Assembly (NCBI GenBank): GCA_024305745.1
Contig: JAHRBS010000004.1
Span: forward strand, 4,278,001-4,342,000
Direction of reading: 5' to 3'
DNA length: 64,000 bases
From: Polyporus tsugae
Taxonomy: Eukaryota; Basidiomycota; Agaricomycetes; Polyporales; Polyporaceae
In this document: positions 34,901-46,324 of the stretch, piece by piece
How positions within the stretch are numbered: position 1 is the first letter of the stretch
Layout: each line of letters opens with the position of its first letter
The notes under the pieces: model-generated
Database searches by the model: none
What the model saw: only the letters and a program-made list of their open reading frames with translations
Told to the model about the DNA's origin: nothing
Made by a program: the position numbers and the translations under genes

Positions 34901-36585
34901 CCACTCATACTGACGTCGTTTGTTTACAGTGTTCGAGTATTATATCTCCCACCACCTGAACAAGGCGTTTGAGTCTATGTTCGGAGGTGTCACCTGTTTG
35001 CCCGGTTGTTTCAGCATGTACCGCATCAAGGCGCCCAAGGGCGACGGCGGATATTGGGTCCCTGTCCTCGCGAACCCGGACGTTGTGGAGCACTACTCGG
35101 AGAACGTGGTCGACACACTGCACAAGAAGAACCTCCTGCTTCTCGGAGAGGATCGTTATCTGACCACACTCATGCTCAAGACCTTCCCCAAGCGCAAGAA
35201 CGTCTTCTGCCCGCAAGCCGTCTGCAAGACCGTCGTCCCTGATACCTTCCGCGTGCTGCTCTCGCAGCGCCGTCGCTGGATCAACTCGACCGTCCACAAC
35301 CTCGCCGAGCTGCTCCTTGTCCGCGACTTGTGTGGTACGTTCTGCTTCTCGATGCAGTTCGTCGTCGGCATGGAGCTCGCCGGCACACTCGTCCTCCCCG
35401 CCGCCATCTCATTCACGATCTACCTCATCGTGTCCTCGATCATCCCCGGAGGCCCGAACACAACAATCCCGCTCGTCCTGCTCGCGATCGTGCTCGGCCT
35501 TCCGGGCCTGCTGATCGTCATCACGTCACGCAAGGTCGCGTACTTGGGCTGGATGATGGTGTACCTGCTGTCGCTGCCGGTCTGGAACGGCATCCTGCCG
35601 TCGTACGCGTTCTGGCACTTTGACGACTTCTCGTGGGGACAGACGCGCCAGATCGCGGGCGACAAGGCGGGCGACAACCACGGCGACAAGGAGGGCGAGT
35701 TCGACTCGTCGCACATCGTCATGAAACGCTGGGCGGAGTTTGAGCGCGAGAGGCGGTGGAAGAGCGGGACGCAGTCGCGGGACTCTACTGCGTACGACCC
35801 GAGGGGTGGGTCGCCCAAGAGGTGAGCCGTGGGTGTGCGTTTATGGGTGTTCAGGTTAACTTAACAGCAGACCCGATGGACACAGATATTCGTTGGTTTC
35901 TGACTACCAGCCGCCGCAAATGCCGCAGCCCCAGCAGTTCGACCAGAGCACGTACGAGTCGTCGTACAGCAGCGGACCCCCTCCGCCTCGACCAAGACAC
36001 GACAGCAGCAGCCAGGTCCTCATGCTGCCTACTCCCCTGTCCGTCAGCCGCACAATACCTGCTGCAACACCGTCTGTCTCGACAGTCGCGCTCTCACGCT
36101 CAAGCGAAGATGGCTACAACTCGGACATCGGCTCGCAGCAGCGCCTCGTCAGCCCGCAAGAGTCGTCCGAGGATTACGAGCGTTCGACGAGCTTCGAGGC
36201 GCGCGTATCCCGAAGCGGCGGCGTGCTTCGCCAATCGACGGTGTCCGCGCAGTACCCGGCCGAGACTCAGAACGCTTACCAGTACTCGCCGCAGATGGCA
36301 GGGTTCGACGACCCGTCCGCACCGTTCGTCACGGACTCCGACGAGCTCCCGTCGACGCCGCCGAACTACGCACGCGGGCCCGGACGCGGTGTAAGCTTGG
36401 CCGACAACGGGCCTGTGCCCGGCCCTGGTGGCGTGCGGAGGGTATCAAGGCAGCAGGGCCAGAGGCGGCCAACGTCCCAGGTCCCGCCGACGTCACAGCC
36501 GAATCAGAACCGCTACTCGCGCACATACACGAACTTGCCGCCGGGCGCGGCGCCGCCCCAGGCGGGGCAGGGATACGGATACTAG
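31924..36585 (+). CDS. Chitin synthase, class IV-like (GT2)
   Basis: Processive plasma-membrane enzyme making chitin from UDP-GlcNAc. About 1,400 residues. Order: a Pro/Gln/Tyr-rich disordered N-terminus; basic [11 protein letters not shown] and GTLRRKKSS; transmembrane segments ([37 protein letters not shown]); a cytochrome-b5-like segment ([18 protein letters not shown]); another helix ([20 protein letters not shown]); the catalytic domain with [12 protein letters not shown], the [14 protein letters not shown] region, [11 protein letters not shown] and [13 protein letters not shown]; then at least three C-terminal helices. The catalytic Asp and QRRRW signatures are intact. The end of the domain ([16 protein letters not shown]) fits Chs3-type class IV. 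After an intron (35822-35870) a further 240-residue Ser/Pro/Gln-rich tail follows. Class is inferred; the family is certain. Confidence 0.95.
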
Positions 36586-37147
36586 TTCTCGTCTCGGACA
36601 TGGCAGCCGTGTTTGTTTGTGTAGTATGACTCTTGTCACGAACCCCCCGATGTACACGGACCTGAACCTCGATCAGGCATTGACACACGACGCTTGGAGT
36701 AGTTAGTTAGTCAGTCAGTTAGTTACATTCTTTTCTACCTCTTTTAATCGCCCCGTCCACCACATATCCATTCGGTACGCATATGCATGGACATTCGCGA
36801 GAGAACTACTACCCACTATTACAGCTAGTTACCATTGATTCAGACAACCCATCTACTTCCGTGCGCAGTTGGATCCGCGCTTCAATGTTTATGTCCGCCT
36901 CTGGCACGGCTGCATCATCCTATTGAACACTGCACACGTTTTGACTACAAATCGGTGAAGTTGTCGTCCATGTTCACGTTCATGTCCGCGTAGCACAAAT
37001 GCATCCGATTCAACTAGGACATTCTCTTTCGAACGTTGGGGTTTAGCTCCCTCCCTCGGGACTCGACTCGGACACAAACGCTAGGAAAGTAGTCAATGCC
37101 TCCTGATATGTAATTAGGACAGATCTAAAACATACCTGAGTTCCATC
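36586..37147. other. Convergent 3' region with a TAGT/CAGT microsatellite
   Basis: Between the chitin synthase (+) and F-box copy C (-). A tetranucleotide tract (AGTTAGTTAGTCAGTCAGTT) lies at about 36700-36725. No coding sequence was seen. Confidence 0.55.
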
Positions 37148-38803
37148 CTACGTCTTCCAATCGTGGTAATCCAGCTCTCCAACCAGTGCCCTCACATCCT
37201 CCACAAACGCATCACGAAGCTCGGAAGTTTGACTCCACAGCTCTTGCGTGTATTGAAGATACAACTGAAGCTTCTGGAGGCGGGCACCACCGGCATCGGC
37301 GCGAGCTCGCAGCGCCCCACGCACGATCCCGAACAGCGCTGTGGTGGCTGCGAACCTGAAGTTGGAAGCAACCCAAGAGCGATCATCTATGGCGATCTCG
37401 GAGAGGAAAGGACAGCACACCACGCCGTCACGCTCCCATGACGACTCGGTCGCGTGCCAGAGGCCGAGCCAGAGGGAGTCAAGGGAACCCCCTCCTTTGA
37501 GATGGAGCGTGCGCAGCTTCGAGAACGCCTGGAAGACACGTTGCCATGTGTCCGCCGCGGCCTGGTCGAGACGACCGTCGATTTCGAGGGTGTCGACGGA
37601 CGCGAGGGGGAAAACGTCCATGATGGCCGCGAGGTTGTGCGCGAGGTACGCGGCGGGCCACCGATGGTTGAACGGGCCAAGGAGCCGGCCCCGGTCCTCG
37701 ATGCGGCAGCGCAAGCTTCCGGCTCCGGATCGCAGACGGAGCCATAACGTCCCGTCCCGGCATCGAATGGATATAGAAGTAGGCGAGCGCAGGAATGGAT
37801 ACCCCAACGGCAGGATGGGGGCGATGAGGTGGGCGGCATGAGGACCAGGCTCGTTATCGGCACCGTCGAGGTGAATGGCACCTTCGATTGTAGTGGCCTG
37901 AGGCGCGTGTATCGTGGCGAGGAGGTGGAACACGACTTCGCGTGGTCCCGACAGATTCATCACCTGAAGGCGAGGGAGTATCATCCGCGTCGTGCGCGGT
38001 GGACGGCACATCGCGGGGGTCGCAATCAGGGTGCTGAATCCGTCAAGGATCGTAGAGTCCAAATCCAAGTGTTCGAGGTCAGAGCATTTCTCCATTACAT
38101 CTAGGAAGTTGTCATAGGAAAACGGCCATGGGGTTCCGTAGAGCGTGAGACTGCGTAGGGATGCATACAATGCGGTGTCACGAGGGGCTTCGGACCAGTC
38201 CTCCAGGCTGAGCGTAGTGAGGCGGGGGAGAAGATTGTGGGTGATTGGAACATCAGTAAATCCATTGAGTGGATACGGAGCGATGAGCGACAGAGTTTCC
38301 AGCGCAGGCATGGGCGTAGCCAGTAAGGTAGGGAGGCCCGATAGCGATGTCATTTCATGATCGGAGTAAACGTAGCATGCCTTAATCGATGAGGCATACT
38401 GACGAAGCGTCGCAAATGTCGCGGACGACGAGTGGGCGTTGAGGACATATACTTTAGCCGGGGTGCCGGAGCATCGCGTCAAGCAGACTTCTAGCCACTC
38501 CGGGCTTCGCGAGACGTTTATCTCCTGCCAAAGCCCGGGGGTCGAACAAATGATATCTCGCCAGTGGCGGCAGACAAGCTGGTATGGGCTCGTCCAGTTG
38601 CAGTGCACGTGCCGTGGTCCATATTTCCAAGAATCCACCCGCGAGGGGGGATCTGCCTCTTCAATGATTTGCACGAATAACTCTTGCGGTAGAGTGCTGA
38701 TGGGTGGTGCGTCGTTCGAGCGGCTGTGGTTTCCCGTTTGGCGTTGCGCTGTCCACAAAACCTGCCACTGGTCACCCGGTGGAGCCTCGTCGCCACCAGA
38801 CAT
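37148..38803 (-). CDS. F-box protein, family 1, copy C
   Basis: Intronless, 551 residues. F-box: ISTLPQELFVQIIEEADPP and PYQLVCRHWRDIICSTPGLW. The family framework follows: WLEVCLTRCSGTPAKVYVLN, LLPRLTTLSLEDW, LRSLTLYGTPWPFSYDNFLD, VDTLEIDGRLDQ, LRTLHLKGGGSLDSLWLGL, VCCPFLSEIAIDD, GARLQKLQLYLQYTQELWSQ, DAFVEDVRALVGELDYHD. Closest by eye to copy E (both have WPFSYD and HSSSATFATLR / HSPSATFATLR stretches), so the C and E lineages probably predate the local pairs. Tandem with copy D in the same orientation. Confidence 0.85.
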   Translation of the reverse strand: MSGGDEAPPGDQWQVLWTAQRQTGNHSRSNDAPPISTLPQELFVQIIEEADPPSRVDSWKYGPRHVHCNWTSPYQLVCRHWRDIICSTPGLWQEINVSRSPEWLEVCLTRCSGTPAKVYVLNAHSSSATFATLRQYASSIKACYVYSDHEMTSLSGLPTLLATPMPALETLSLIAPYPLNGFTDVPITHNLLPRLTTLSLEDWSEAPRDTALYASLRSLTLYGTPWPFSYDNFLDVMEKCSDLEHLDLDSTILDGFSTLIATPAMCRPPRTTRMILPRLQVMNLSGPREVVFHLLATIHAPQATTIEGAIHLDGADNEPGPHAAHLIAPILPLGYPFLRSPTSISIRCRDGTLWLRLRSGAGSLRCRIEDRGRLLGPFNHRWPAAYLAHNLAAIMDVFPLASVDTLEIDGRLDQAAADTWQRVFQAFSKLRTLHLKGGGSLDSLWLGLWHATESSWERDGVVCCPFLSEIAIDDRSWVASNFRFAATTALFGIVRGALRARADAGGARLQKLQLYLQYTQELWSQTSELRDAFVEDVRALVGELDYHDWKT

Positions 38804-39498
38804 ACTGTGCTAGAATATTTGTGGTACGTCGATCAATCAGATTTCACGCTGAAATTACATTGGATTAGCATCGAGAGCGTGCTGGGTCCCCTAACTATAT
38901 CCCACTTACGGTGGAAGTAGGATCACTCTTGATGATTCGTGACCCGAGTACTACTGACGAGGTCCGACTGAAGCCTAGAAGACTACAATGCATCGATGGG
39001 TACCATCCAATGGTTTAAAACCGACTCTATGAAAGAACGCACGAGAAAACGAAATCGAGGGGGAGAGAGCGAGGACAAGAGCCGGTTTGGAAATTCGCTC
39101 TCTCAATTCGTCAATTCGCACACTTGTTCCCCCAAGACTGCTATCACGTGACCGCAATCCGGGGCCACTTGAACTTAGGCTGGCGGTATCACATCCTCCG
39201 GTAGTCGAGACTACAACGAGGTCAGCGATCCTAAGGCTTTGCGCTACCAACTCTAACATGAATTATACGAGAGGTCATGCAGGATACTCGCGTACTAATG
39301 AATAGCGTTAACAAGGTAGATCATGTCTACAAGTTACATATGATGCAGGTGTCACCTCGCTGAAGGTATACAATGGGTCAACGAAGGAGAGGAGCCAAGT
39401 CGAAGGAAGAGTCTGGAAAATGAGGTTACATCATGCAGCAGAAATTGCACGCCGGGCGGAAAGAACATATTTCGGAGGAGGGTACTGGCAGGTCCATC
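38804..39498. other. Spacer between F-box copies C and D
   Basis: About 0.7 kb holding the promoter of copy C and the 3' flank of copy D, both on the minus strand. No further coding signal. Confidence 0.5.
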
Positions 39499-41121
39499 CT
39501 AGGACATCCACGAAGAATAATCCAGCTCCTCAACCAGCGCCTTCACATCCCATACAATTGCGTCGCGAACCCCTGAGGGTTGACTTCGCACCTTGTCCGT
39601 GTATTTGCAATTCAGATACAACCGAAGCATCTTTAGACGGGAAGCTCCAGCATCGGCGCGTGTGCGAAGGGCGGTACGCACGAACTGGAAGAACCCTGGC
39701 GTTGTTGACAACTCGCCGCAGGGGCCGTAAGCGAACCGATGGCGACTGTCTATAGTGATCTCTGAGAGAAAGGGACAGCACACCGCTCCATCATGCTCCA
39801 ATGAGGACGCACTCGCGCGGGAGAGTCCTAGCCAGAGGGTGTCGAGGGTGCCCTTTCCCTTGATATTGAGCGTGCGCAGGTTCGAGTATGTCTCGAATAC
39901 ACGCTGCCATGTTTCGACCGCGATCTGGTCGAGATCGAGGCCTTTGGCTTCAAGGGTGTCGACGGAGGCGATGGAGAAGAGGTCCATGATCGCAAGGAGG
40001 TTGCGCTCGAGCCAGATCTCGTTTTGGACCATCCGATAATTGATGGATAACAGCGCATTGCTGTCGGGTCCGCATCGAAGGGATACCTCGAAGGGTTCCC
40101 CGCGCCAGCCGCCAACCGATACCGTGCGAGGCGAGCACAAAAATGGGTAGCGTAGCTGCGGGTTAGGGGTGAGGAGACGCGTGACAAGAGGACCGGGCTC
40201 GTCACCGTCGAAAATTTTGAGGTCGATTTTCGTAGCCTGCGGCGCGTGTATAATGGCAAGGACGTGGAAGAGGGTTTCGCATTGTCCATCCAGCTTCAAA
40301 ATCTTCAGGCGAGGGAGTACGACTGGCGTTGGCATGCGGTCCGCAAGCTCCTCGGCGAATTGGTCGAGGATTTCTTCGTCCAGGCTCAGGTATTCGAGGT
40401 CGCGACATTTGCTCATTATATCGAGGAAATCGTCGGAGGAAATCGTGCACTGGGATCCAGATAGTGTAAGACTGCGGAGCGATGTATACACCGCGGTGTC
40501 CCAAGAGGGCGTACAATTGCAAAGGTCGAGGGTAGTCAGGCGGGGGACAAGGTCGTGGGTGATGGAGACATTGATCTCCTCACCGCGACGTTGACGGTAT
40601 AGGCCAGTGAGTGACAGGGTCTCGAGTGCAGGCTTGGGCGTGACGAGAAAGGAGGTGAGACCCGGGAATGAAGTCGTGTCGTGGATGTGAACGTAGCAAC
40701 CTCTGATGGCCGATGCATGGCGACAGAGCGTGGCAAATGTCATGCGCGGCGAGCTCGGGTACCAGATATACACTGTGGCTAGTGCGCCGGCACATCGCGT
40801 CAAGCAGAATTCCAACCACTCTGGGCTTGAGCTGACGCTGATATACTGCCAAAACTGAGGGGTCGAGCAGATGACATCTCGCCATCGACGGCAGACGAGC
40901 TGGTACGGGATCGTCAAGTTGGTGTCATAGTTTATCACCTCTCTGTGAAGGGGCACATATACATTTCCAAGGATTTGTACGTTTCCAAGGACTTGTACGA
41001 GTAGCTCGGTGGGTAGACTGCTGATGAGTTGAGCACCATTCGGGTGACTGCGGTTCCGGGCTTGAAGCTGCACCACTGCGTGGTGGTCGCTGCTAGGTCG
41101 AGACTCGTCGCCGAAAGACAT
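39499..41121 (-). CDS. F-box protein, family 1, copy D
   Basis: Intronless, 540 residues from the ATG at 41121 (MSFGDESRPSSDHH), chosen over an in-frame ATG ten codons upstream because it aligns with the other copies. F-box: ISSLPTELLVQVLGNVQILG, PYQLVCRRWRDVICSTPQFW; the linker here carries a short internal duplication (QVLGNVQILGNV). LRR-like segments and the family tail follow, with a somewhat divergent end (DAIVWDVKALVEELDYSSW). Resembles copies A, B and F in the middle part (GSQCTISSDDFLDIMSKCRDLEYLSLDEEILD). Confidence 0.85.
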   Translation of the reverse strand: MSFGDESRPSSDHHAVVQLQARNRSHPNGAQLISSLPTELLVQVLGNVQILGNVYVPLHREVINYDTNLTIPYQLVCRRWRDVICSTPQFWQYISVSSSPEWLEFCLTRCAGALATVYIWYPSSPRMTFATLCRHASAIRGCYVHIHDTTSFPGLTSFLVTPKPALETLSLTGLYRQRRGEEINVSITHDLVPRLTTLDLCNCTPSWDTAVYTSLRSLTLSGSQCTISSDDFLDIMSKCRDLEYLSLDEEILDQFAEELADRMPTPVVLPRLKILKLDGQCETLFHVLAIIHAPQATKIDLKIFDGDEPGPLVTRLLTPNPQLRYPFLCSPRTVSVGGWRGEPFEVSLRCGPDSNALLSINYRMVQNEIWLERNLLAIMDLFSIASVDTLEAKGLDLDQIAVETWQRVFETYSNLRTLNIKGKGTLDTLWLGLSRASASSLEHDGAVCCPFLSEITIDSRHRFAYGPCGELSTTPGFFQFVRTALRTRADAGASRLKMLRLYLNCKYTDKVRSQPSGVRDAIVWDVKALVEELDYSSWMS

Positions 41122-41662
41122 TTTTGTGGATCCGGAACGTCCTTTGTACACCGATCAGATGACTGAAACAACTCTGGATTGGCACCGAGAGCGCGATGAT
41201 TCAAAGGCTCGTCAAGCGAATGCCACCCGGTACTTACGAAGAGTCTGGGATCGATTTCTTGATCGCAACGCGATTCGCCACGAAGGAGTAAGTACTCTTG
41301 CTAAGCCTAGAAGGATACGTTCGTCGATGAGGACGATACAACACTGCGTCAACTCTGTGAAAGCACGTACAGGATATCGATATTGTATGGTCGGGACTCG
41401 GAAGGGAGTCGAGGGCTTGAAAGCTGGAAGCCCTGGCTAATTGAATTTACTTACTTCCGGGTGACACTCAGTTACGTAAGTCCCCTGACACGACATGCGC
41501 GTGACGAGGTCATACGTACTACTTGGATTGATTCCAAAGTACATGATATGATACACGTACGCGGCGCCAACAAATCCGAAAGTAACTGTAAGATAAGCAA
41601 CGAAAGAAAGACTCCGCATGTCACACGTAAGTTACCGGGCCAACGACGAGGTATCGACGGAT
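41122..41662. other. Intergenic region, F-box D / GRAM-VASt gene
   Basis: Promoter of F-box copy D and 3' flank of the GRAM/VASt gene, both minus strand. No coding frame of interest. Confidence 0.5.
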
Positions 41663-44600
41663 CTACTCGAGCTGCTCGAGCGGCTTTATGCTTTGGCGGA
41701 TGTCGGATATGCGCTGCTCTATGAGATCCAACTGCGACGCGATCGCCCCGATTTCTTCTCGCACGTCCCCACTGGGCGAACGGGGGGCGAGGGGCGGGAT
41801 CCCACCGCCGGCTGCACCACCGCCCAGCGCGCCGCGCGTCGTGAGCATCTCCTCCCAGAGCCCGGAGACGATGCCCTGGACCCACTTCTCGCGCTCCTCC
41901 ATCTTCCGCATCTCCTTGCGCCGCCCGACATCCTCGCGGTTGCCCATGAGGGTGAGCGTCCAGATGTTGGAGACGACGAGGAACACGATGACGAAGTAGA
42001 GGATCGTCGTCGACGAGGACTGGTCCCACGCGTCGGTGATGAGCTCGAGCGCGCCCTCGGTCGACTGCTTCGCGACCTTGAACGCGCCCTCGAAGGTGTC
42101 GTACGCCCATTGGAGGCCGCGCTGGTTGCGCTCGTGCTCGCGCTCCTTGCGCGCCTCTTCGTCCGATGGCGTGCGCGTCGGCGTCGTAGGCAGCAGCACC
42201 TCGGTCACGATCGCAGCTGTCTCCTCGACGGCGGCGACGTCGACGCCTTCGGGGACGAACTCGGCGCGGTGTTCGTGGATGTAGTCGCGCATCGCCTTTT
42301 CAAGGTCGACGTGGTATGTCCTCTGGCCGTCAAGGCACGACTTCTCGATGATGCCTGAAACGCGCCGTCGGTGTCAACGATATGTAATGACGCGGGGAGG
42401 GCGTGGAACAAGCAGCGAGAAATGAATGAGTCACCTTTGATGAAACTGCGCCCGGTCCACTCCACCTGCGTCGTGACGAGCACCCTGCTCGCCACGGCGC
42501 TCGCCCAAGTGATACACGTCTTCGTTTTGACGGAGAACACGCTACCGCTAGGCACCTCGGGCGTGCGCGTCGTCGTGAGCATGGTCACGTAGCTCTCGAA
42601 GTCGCACACCACCATCTCGTCCCGGAGCTCGCACCGAGTCTGCTTCGGGCCGATACTCCCGTTCAGCGGCTTGATGTACGTCATGTTGCGCGCGAGTAGC
42701 TTCACGTCATCGGTCGGGATCCAGTCCGAGATTTGGATATCTACGGAGAGAAAGAGAATATGAGATATCGCGATGACGCGCATAACACAAATCGGCGGAC
42801 GCACCTAGGAGTTTCTGATTTTCGCGCATGAAGTCCTTCATGAACCCGCTCGAGAACATGAGATTGTAGATCTTCTCCGGTGTCCCAGGGAACACGGCGT
42901 CCATCGCCGTCTCGGGGTAGTGCCCGCCAGACTTGCTGCAATCACATTGGGTGAGCTTCCTTTTTGCTGGAGCCTTCTTCGCAGGTGCCACAACGCCGTT
43001 GACGGGCGCACCGTCTGCGATGCCTCCCTCGTCGCCCTCTTCGAGAGATTCCCTCGGGCTCACGCGCTGCGAGCCCATCGACGAGTCCTCGGGCCGAGCA
43101 AGATGCCAGACGTTGTGGAGGACGTCGAACGTGTTGTCTCGGGAGAGGAAGGAGGTGAAGGTGTACTTGGCGGTCCGCGTCGAGAGCTGGATCGCGTTGG
43201 GGATCACAAACGCCGTCATCCGCTTCTCAAGCGAGATCACCTCGTACATCGGGATGGAGAGCTGTGCACGGACACGTGATGAATGCCATGAGACATGATC
43301 AACACAGCGCGGGAACAGGATGGTGCCGGGGGTAGGAAACAGACGGGATGGTCAGCATCTGGGCCAGGAAGCGTGCGCAGCGACCACACCGACTTACATC
43401 CGTGATCCATCCAAAGATGTTCGCGTGGAAGCAGACGTGATTCTCCGAGATGTACAGCCTGCCCTGAATCAGAATCTCCCGTTGGAGCGCACATCCGTAG
43501 TCTGTGAGACGAGACATACGTCAGACATGGGCGCTGGGGATTCCGATAGGGACCGGACACTCGCCTTCAATGAGGTAGTCGCCCTCGGGCACGCTGGGGA
43601 ACAGTTCGTGGAAATCTTGGTTGCGCTTGTTGCTCGCGACCGCGAACCCGGTCACAGGGATGTCCCCGGGGTCAAGGTCGAGCTCGTCGCTCTCGTCGGA
43701 GCCCTCGCTGTCCGAATCATCCGAGTGGAACGAGCCGGCGTCCGAGTACTCGCTCGCCGCCCGACCGTTGACAGGCGACCCTGCGCGCGAACGGCCCGAG
43801 CGCGGAGTGACAGGGCGGTCGTACGAGCTGCGCCCCCGTGCGGCGACAGACGTCATTTCAGCGGGTGAAGGGGCGATGGGAGGGATGGTCATGGCAGGAT
43901 GCGCCATCGCGAGGCCGGAAGCGGCAAGAGCAGATGCAAGGCCACCCGCAGCGGTGCCCTTCCGTGGGGTGCCCCGGCCAGGAACCGGTGCAGATGCCGA
44001 CGGGGAGGCCGCCACCGTCGCCGAACGCGGGATCCCGGGGGTGGATACGCTCACGGGCGTGCTTGCGTTCGAGGTCCGGCGCCACGGGCTGCGTTTCGCC
44101 TTCGCGCTGCCCACCGACCTGATGGACGCTGCGTCTGAGTTGTCGGGGACGTGGAGTGTGGAGAACGTGGGCGCCGTGGAGCTCATGGGTATGAGCGCGA
44201 TCGTGGGGATGTCCTGCGGGAGCGTCATTCCCGTGGGCGACTCCACGAGACCCGGCGGCGTCTGCGGAGCGGAGATCGAGCGTTCGTGCCGCGCCGACCG
44301 CTGAGAGCTCTGCGGAGTAGGGTCGCGGGAGGGCAGCATGATACTCAGCTTGCTACGAATCGACTTGTTCGACGCCTGGTGACGCAGTTCCTTGGTGGGC
44401 TGCAGACGGCCGTCCTCTGAGACGGTCGCCGCACGGGGATGGTTCACATTGCGCTTGCTGGTGGAGTTGGACTGCGGCTGGGTCCTGTCACGGACGTTGT
44501 CGGACGAGCGGGAGGCATGGAGAGAAGGAGTGGGGGGCATGTTAACGAACGTGGTGGATGCTGGCGTGGGCGTCGGGAGACCGTCGTCGGAGGGATAAGG

Positions 44601-45047
44601 AGAGGTGGGGAGAGGCATGGTGCTTGACATCGGGGCGGCAGCGGCTGGAAGCGATTGGATGCGCCTACGCGCGCCTTCTGAACCGTTGTCGGGAGCGAGC
44701 TGACCGGATTCGGATGGCGCTGGCGAGCGCGATGGCGAATGGAGAGGAATGCTGGACCCGCTAAGACTGGGCGAAGGGGGGATGACAGTTACGTTGAGAC
44801 CGCTGAGCCCCGAGTCTTCGCTCTCATAGTTTGTGGAAGGCGGTGGGACTGCGGTGCTGTTGCCGCCGCGACGGCCTTTCTCATTGACGCTTTTTGAGGA
44901 ACCAGTCGAGCTAACACTAGTGCTAGTACTGATGGACGGACCACGCGTACGACTGGGGGTGGGAGATTGCGGGGACGAGTTTGTGCTTGAGTGCCGCGAG
45001 TGCGAGCCCGAGGACTTCACAAACTTGGAGAAGAACCCCGGTGCCAT
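41663..45047 (-). CDS. GRAM/VASt domain sterol-transfer protein (Lam/Aster type)
   Basis: Likely ER-anchored protein at ER-plasma membrane contacts that moves sterol. Order: a 450-residue Ser/Thr/Pro-rich disordered N-terminus; an acidic patch (SDDSDSEGSDESDELDLDPGD); a GRAM domain (NQDFHELFPSVPEGDYLIE, then DYGCALQREILIQGRLYISE, NHVCFHANIFGW, MYEVISLEKRMTAFVIPNAI); the VASt domain (AMDAVFPGTPEKIYNLMFSS, DWIPTDD, KTKTCITWASAVASRVLVTT, YHVDLEKAMRDYI); and near the C-terminus a membrane helix (TTILYFVIVFLVVSNIWTLTL) with a final coiled coil (IASQLDLIEQRISDIRQSIK). The intron inside the GRAM domain (43502-43564) appears to use a GC donor. This is the usual Ltc/Lam layout with one VASt domain. 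Confidence 0.9.
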
Positions 45048-46324
45048 TCAGATTCCAGAACCTCACCAAATGTATAATGCGCAACTCGGTACGTCTCTCT
45101 CTCGCGCCCTTTGCAGATCCCGCGCGAAAGGTGTCGTATTGATTCAATATGATTGCAGGGTATATGCGGCCTTGAGTGGACGTGCGTCTTCCCACGGGCT
45201 ATGCTTGTGGCTGCAATGATCGATCTAGCGGTTTCTACAGCGCGCGGAGCATCCTCTGGGCGTGAAGAGAAGACGGGCAGCGTGAATGGAGAGCGTGGAT
45301 GAGGACGATGGAGGGTTGAAAGAAAGAACAACAAGCATCAAATGGCGAAGTCTACTCTCAGTCTGCGCCCCCGCAGCCGCGCTCCGACGCACGAAGATCC
45401 CTCAAATCCAATTCTCGTGCGATTTGCGGTTTTATGATGGATATCGATCTTACAGTGCAGCCAGGTGCAGCCAATGCCGTCCGATCGCATATGTACTGTA
45501 CACATGCTTCACTGTGGAATAATGTGAACTACCAAGCTGTTCGCCTTGGCGATTTTGAAGCTGTTTGCAAGTCGCGAGCGTGTGAGATTTCGCGCGGCGT
45601 GATGCACGGCTGCGTGCGCGATGCGCCAAGTCGAAGGCGCACAATTGAGAGGCTCCGAGTCCGAATCATATCGGAGACTCGGGCTCTCGACTTCGCCCAC
45701 TGGCTAAAGAGTTTGTCATCTATTATGTACATCATGTAAATGAACGAGGCTTCGAGATGAGCTTGAAGCCTCGAGGCTAGCTAACATCCGAGAGCCGATC
45801 GAGAACAAACCTTCACAAACCTCAGCCCGTGCACCATCCCAAAAGGCGGCCTCGTTGGACAAACAGATCCTCAGCGGAAGAACGAAAGGAGAGACAGTAC
45901 GCACTCAGGCGTAAATGCATTACAAGAGGCCCGGTACATGTATGATGTGTACAACAGAGTCCTCTACGGGTAAGAGTGGGGATGCTACACACCACGCATG
46001 ATGTCGGCATTACACTGTACAATACTTTTCCGCCCGTCGGTCCCACCACACACATGGACGACAGGCAGAAATAAAGAGAGGGGTGTCCATGAACGACTGG
46101 GAACGAAAGGAGCGACGATGCGGGTCATCCGTGTGAATCCGGGGTAAGTGATAGTGTGGCAGCGAGAGAGGGTGAGAGCGAGGATGGGCAGCGGGCAGCA
46201 GGATAACCAGAATGCAAGGACAGCAACTGAGGATGAGGGTCCACAAAAGCAGGGAAGGTAGAAGAAGGACCCAAGCAGGAGTCAGTTTCGGGAAGGGCAA
46301 GTAGGTCTGGGCGATTCGAAAGGC
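45048..46324. other. Intergenic region, GRAM-VASt promoter and pseudokinase 3' flank
   Basis: About 1.3 kb. The part near 45048-45330 has a CT-rich leader on the minus strand for the GRAM/VASt gene. I could not find coding exons in the rest; the frames are short and overlap on both strands. Confidence 0.45.

Noticed and set aside
46010..46300. Hydrophobic minus-strand frame after the pseudokinase stop
   Set aside because: Pro/Leu/Ser low-complexity sequence in the 3' flank with no start context or homology.
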